This document shows, one piece after another, positions 12,981 through 15,470 of a stretch of 15,470 nucleotides of DNA. The DNA lies in contig JAKALC010000006.1 of assembly GCA_021813335.1 (NCBI GenBank), forward strand, positions 1-15,470. Direction: 5' to 3'. The position numbers and the translations under genes are program-made. Numbering within the stretch: the stretch's first letter is position 1; each line of letters starts with the position of its first letter. The DNA is from a bacterium. GTDB taxonomy: Bacteria; Patescibacteriota; Minisyncoccia; Phycocordibacterales; SBAW01. A model generated the notes under the pieces. It was not told the DNA's origin. It did no database searches and saw only the letters and a program-made list of their open reading frames with translations.

Positions 12981-14489
12981 TCAGGCGAGCCCCGGGAAGT
13001 AATCGGTCTTGACGGAGCGGCGCGGGACGTCGAGCCGGCGGAGCGCGCGCTTCATCGCGTCCACCATCCCGGGCGGGCCGGAAAGGTAGAAGAGGCGCTC
13101 GCGGTAATCGGGAATCTCGCGCCCGATGAACGCGGCGTCGATCATTCCCTGCCGCGCGCCGGGAAGCATCGCGGGGCCGTCGGTGATCGCGTAGACGGTG
13201 CGCAGACCCTCCCGCGCCGCACGCGCGAAAATATCCCCGTAGGCGACCTCCTCGGCGGTGCGGCTCGAGTAGAGGAGGACCGCGTCGCGCGTCTCGCCGG
13301 AAAGGATCATGTGCCGCGCCATGCTCGCGAACGGCGTGACGCCGATGCCGCCGGCGATGAAGGCGAGCTTGCGCTTCCCGTCTTTTGGCAGGGTGAAATC
13401 GCCTGCAAGGGACGCGACCGAGAGCGTGCCTTCGCGCGGAAGCGCGGCAAGCGCACGCTTGAACGCGCTCGGTTTCTCGTAAAAGCGGACGCCGAGCCGA
13501 ACGTTCTCTTCCCCCGGCGCCGACGCGATGGTGAAGTAGCGGCGGTTGCCGCGGCTGTCGAAGGGCACTTTGCCCAAGGTCCACTCGAGATATTGCCCCG
13601 GCGAGAATGTCAGAGGGCGGTCGGGACGAAAGACGAACTCGTAGATGCCGCGCGCGAGCTTGCGGCGCTCGACGAGCGCGAGCGTGGAGCGTCGCTTCTG
13701 GCTCGCGGCGTACGAAAAGACGTTTCCGGCGAGGAGCGCGGTCTCGGGCGAGAAATAAAACGCGCCGATATGCGCGGCCGGCGCGAACAGCGCGCCGACG
13801 AGGGCGCCGTAGGCGATGCGCGTGCCACGCGTGGGCGGCATCGTCAAGGGCTCCGTGAGCATCGCGAACGCGAGGAAGAAAAGCGGCGAATGGAGCACGG
13901 TCGCCTGAATGCCCGCGACGGAGTCGAGGGACGTCGCCGCGACCGTGGCGAGCGCCGCCGCGAAAAACGCGAGGACGAGGTCGAAGCGCCGCAATTTATA
14001 GACGACGAGGAGGCCGCCCGAGACGACCAGCGGCAGGAGCGCGAGATTCCCGCCGACCCACCACGTCGCTCCGGCGCCGAGCGCGAGCCCGGCGACGCCG
14101 ACGGCGAACGCCGCCGGATTGAAAAAGTGCTTCTTCCCGTAGGAAAAAACGTACTTGGACGCCATCGCGAGGAGCGCGAGGAGCGCGAGGAACGCCGTGC
14201 CGCCCGCGTCGAACGCGACGGGCGGCGGAAGGATGAGCGCGAGGATGAGCGCGGTGATGACGGCGGACTCGTAGTTCGCCGGCGCGCCGAACAGCCGGGC
14301 GAGGAGTTCGTTCGCTGCCCACGCGGCGGCGGCGAGCACGACGATGGCGTAGCCGAGGGAGACGGGAGGGTACGGCAGGACGCCGAGGAAGCCGAGGACG
14401 AGCGCGGCGGCGGCGAGGACGGCGAGGTAGTACAGCACGAGCCGGTACATCGTCGTGCGGTCGATGAAACGCTTGAGAGAGGACGTCAT
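12981..14489 (-). CDS. RnfD/NqrB-like membrane domain fused to a ferredoxin-NAD(P)+ reductase-type module
   Basis: This 502-residue protein has two parts. Residues ~1-262 form about 8-10 membrane helices of the NQR2/RnfD/RnfE family, with YESAVITALILALILPPP, KKHFFNPAAFAV (119-130) and AFAMLTEPLTMPPTRGTRIAYG (207-228). Residues ~265-502 form a flavin reductase: RRYFTIAS (FAD, 317-323), AGGIGVTPF (NAD(P), 379-387), SGPPGMV (470-476) and the C-terminal TDYFPG. It would take electrons from cytoplasmic NAD(P)H through FAD into the membrane domain. The SGAT-type site for covalent FMN known in RnfD and NqrB is not evident; the nearby stretch reads DSVAGIQATV. The start codon overlaps the apbE stop by 4 nt (ATGA). 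Confidence 0.9.
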   Translation of the reverse strand: MTSSLKRFIDRTTMYRLVLYYLAVLAAAALVLGFLGVLPYPPVSLGYAIVVLAAAAWAANELLARLFGAPANYESAVITALILALILPPPVAFDAGGTAFLALLALLAMASKYVFSYGKKHFFNPAAFAVGVAGLALGAGATWWVGGNLALLPLVVSGGLLVVYKLRRFDLVLAFFAAALATVAATSLDSVAGIQATVLHSPLFFLAFAMLTEPLTMPPTRGTRIAYGALVGALFAPAAHIGAFYFSPETALLAGNVFSYAASQKRRSTLALVERRKLARGIYEFVFRPDRPLTFSPGQYLEWTLGKVPFDSRGNRRYFTIASAPGEENVRLGVRFYEKPSAFKRALAALPREGTLSVASLAGDFTLPKDGKRKLAFIAGGIGVTPFASMARHMILSGETRDAVLLYSSRTAEEVAYGDIFARAAREGLRTVYAITDGPAMLPGARQGMIDAAFIGREIPDYRERLFYLSGPPGMVDAMKRALRRLDVPRRSVKTDYFPGLA

Positions 14490-15229
14490 ATGACGGTGTA
14501 CGCGTGGAAGCCGCTCGTGAGGGTCGCCGTGCCGCGCGCGCCGATGGCGTAGCCCTCGAACCCCGGAAGCGCTTCGATGAAGGCGATGCCTTTCTCCCCC
14601 ATCGCGAACGCCGCCGTCGCATAGCGGTCGGCCTCGAGCACGTCGGGACCGATGACGGTGATGCTCACGACGTCGGCGAGCTCCTCCGCCGGATTATGCG
14701 GGTTGTAAATGTGCGCCCCGCGGATATAGGAACCGGACGTCGCGACGCCTTTGCCGCGCGGATAGATGACCTTCACGATCTCGTCCGGACGGAACGGATT
14801 CTTGATGCCGACCGACCAGGGCGCGCCTGCCGCGTTCGCGCCGCTCATCGCGATGTCGCCGCCGGCGTTGATGAAAAAATCCTCATGTCCGCGCGCGCGG
14901 ACGCGCGCGGACGCGTTTTTCACCGCCCACCCTTTCACGATGCCGGACGGATCGAGCGTGCCGTCCGGGCGGCGTATGTCGAAGTAGCCGCCCGTTTCCG
15001 CCTTCGTCCGTTCGGCGAGCGCGAACACTTCCCGCATCTCCCCGCTCGCCGCTTCCGGCGCGAGAAGCTTCCGGTTGATGCGCGAGATCTCGCTGTCGTC
15101 CTTATACGTGCTGAAACGCGCGTCGACCGCGGCGAAATACGCGAACGCGTCCTCGAGCGCCGCACGGGCATCGCCTCCCGCGACAACCACTTCGACGGGC
15201 ATTCCCATAACGGGCCGAGTCTCGCGCAT
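14486..15229 (-). CDS. apbE: FAD:protein FMN transferase
   Basis: ApbE splits FAD and attaches FMN through a phosphoester to a threonine of target proteins. The 247-residue product shows the family motifs in order: MGMPVEVVV (8-16), RFSTYKDDSEISRIN (38-52), GYFDI (81-85), DPSGIVKGWAV (93-103), NAGGDI (121-126), HIYNPH (173-178) and ADRYATAAFAMG (200-211). The ATG at 15229 follows GAGG and starts the conserved domain; the frame is open further up but would overlap the upstream gene. No signal peptide or lipobox is seen, although many ApbE proteins act outside the membrane. Its likely substrates are the FMN-binding protein just upstream and possibly the RnfD-like protein downstream. Confidence 0.93.
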   Translation of the reverse strand: MRETRPVMGMPVEVVVAGGDARAALEDAFAYFAAVDARFSTYKDDSEISRINRKLLAPEAASGEMREVFALAERTKAETGGYFDIRRPDGTLDPSGIVKGWAVKNASARVRARGHEDFFINAGGDIAMSGANAAGAPWSVGIKNPFRPDEIVKVIYPRGKGVATSGSYIRGAHIYNPHNPAEELADVVSITVIGPDVLEADRYATAAFAMGEKGIAFIEALPGFEGYAIGARGTATLTSGFHAYTVI

Positions 15230-15239
15230 CGTGCCTCTG

Positions 15240-15470
15240 TTATCCCTGCGCTTTCGCGAGCGCGGAAGCAAGCGACTGCCGGAACGCCAAGCTCGTGTCG
15301 GTGGCGCCGGAAATGATGTCGACGTTCGCGCTCTGGGCGCTGATCGCTTCCTGCGCGAGCATCGGCATCGCCTGGCCGTTGATGAAGACCGAAGTCGAGT
15401 GCGTGTTCGGGTACCGGAGGAACGCCACGTTCGCGATGGCGCCATTCTTGACGGTCGCCCGGACTTCGAC
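15240..15470 (-). CDS. FMN-binding domain protein, C-terminal part (continues outside the window)
   Basis: The frame is open to the window edge and the visible 76 residues are the C-terminal half of an FMN_bind domain, like that of RnfG and NqrC. The segment NVDIISGATDTS holds the D-x-x-SGAT flavinylation motif, in which the threonine receives FMN from ApbE. The QSLASALAKAQG tail ends 10 nt before the apbE start, so the genes form an operon. The N-terminus, with any signal peptide or membrane anchor, is not in the window. It would be the outer electron carrier of the cluster. Confidence 0.9.
   Translation of the reverse strand, partial: VEVRATVKNGAIANVAFLRYPNTHSTSVFINGQAMPMLAQEAISAQSANVDIISGATDTSLAFRQSLASALAKAQG

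Noticed and set aside
13311..14552. Plus-strand frame of 413 codons opposite the RnfD-like gene
   Set aside because: Arg/Glu-rich low-complexity shadow of a membrane-protein gene with clear family motifs.

Overview
The window looks like a chromosomal piece of a Patescibacteria (Candidate Phyla Radiation, Parcubacteria-type) genome. This is inferred from the streamlined str/S10 ribosomal block, the small orphan proteins between its genes, a PaaX/Cas2-like protein of the kind common in those genomes, the near absence of Shine-Dalgarno sequences before ribosomal genes, and extended -10 promoters sitting almost on the start codons. No rRNA, tRNA or CRISPR array was found, so the taxonomy is an inference.

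Positions 1-11546 (plus strand) hold the translation block: rpsL (3' part), rpsG, fusA, tuf, rpsJ, rplC, rplD, rplW, rplB. It is broken by accessory islands. Between rpsG and fusA lies a Panacea-type toxin-antitoxin pair followed by a decayed copy of the rpsG 3' end and two very small genes. Between fusA and tuf lies a winged-helix PaaX/Cas2-like gene followed by a second copy of the fusA 3' end, a terminator, and a two-gene unit of small proteins. Between rpsJ and rplC lie two unknown genes, each with its own Shine-Dalgarno and terminator. tuf and the S10 block each have a promoter of the same form (TTGCAT, 17 bp, then TATAGT or TAGAGT). The operon ends after rplB at a strong bidirectional terminator, so rpsS, rplV, rpsC and the rest must be elsewhere.

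The most unusual signal is a pair of about 150-nt RNA elements, one directly upstream of rplC (8507-8656) and one directly upstream of rplB (10455-10603). They differ in most of their sequence but share one plan: an outer stem of 17-18 positions, a 5' strand of 51-52 nt, a 9-bp inner stem, a 31-32-nt apical region with the motif GGG-NN-GG-N-CTATTCG, and a 3' strand of 13-14 nt. Each is followed by an 8-bp hairpin that ends exactly one nucleotide before the ATG and carries two CTCG boxes in its loop. The stems differ in sequence yet pair perfectly. This looks like an undescribed ribosomal-protein leader family acting twice in one operon.

Positions 11545-15470 (minus strand) hold a membrane-anchored DUF3298/RsiV-like protein, a 547-bp deletion derivative of an IS481-like element whose end may supply the -35 box for that gene, and a three-gene flavin electron-transfer cluster: an FMN-binding protein with the SGAT attachment motif (partial), the flavin transferase ApbE that would load it, and an RnfD/NqrB-like membrane domain fused to a ferredoxin-reductase-type FAD/NAD module. 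Together they suggest a minimal chain moving electrons from cytoplasmic NAD(P)H to an envelope flavoprotein.
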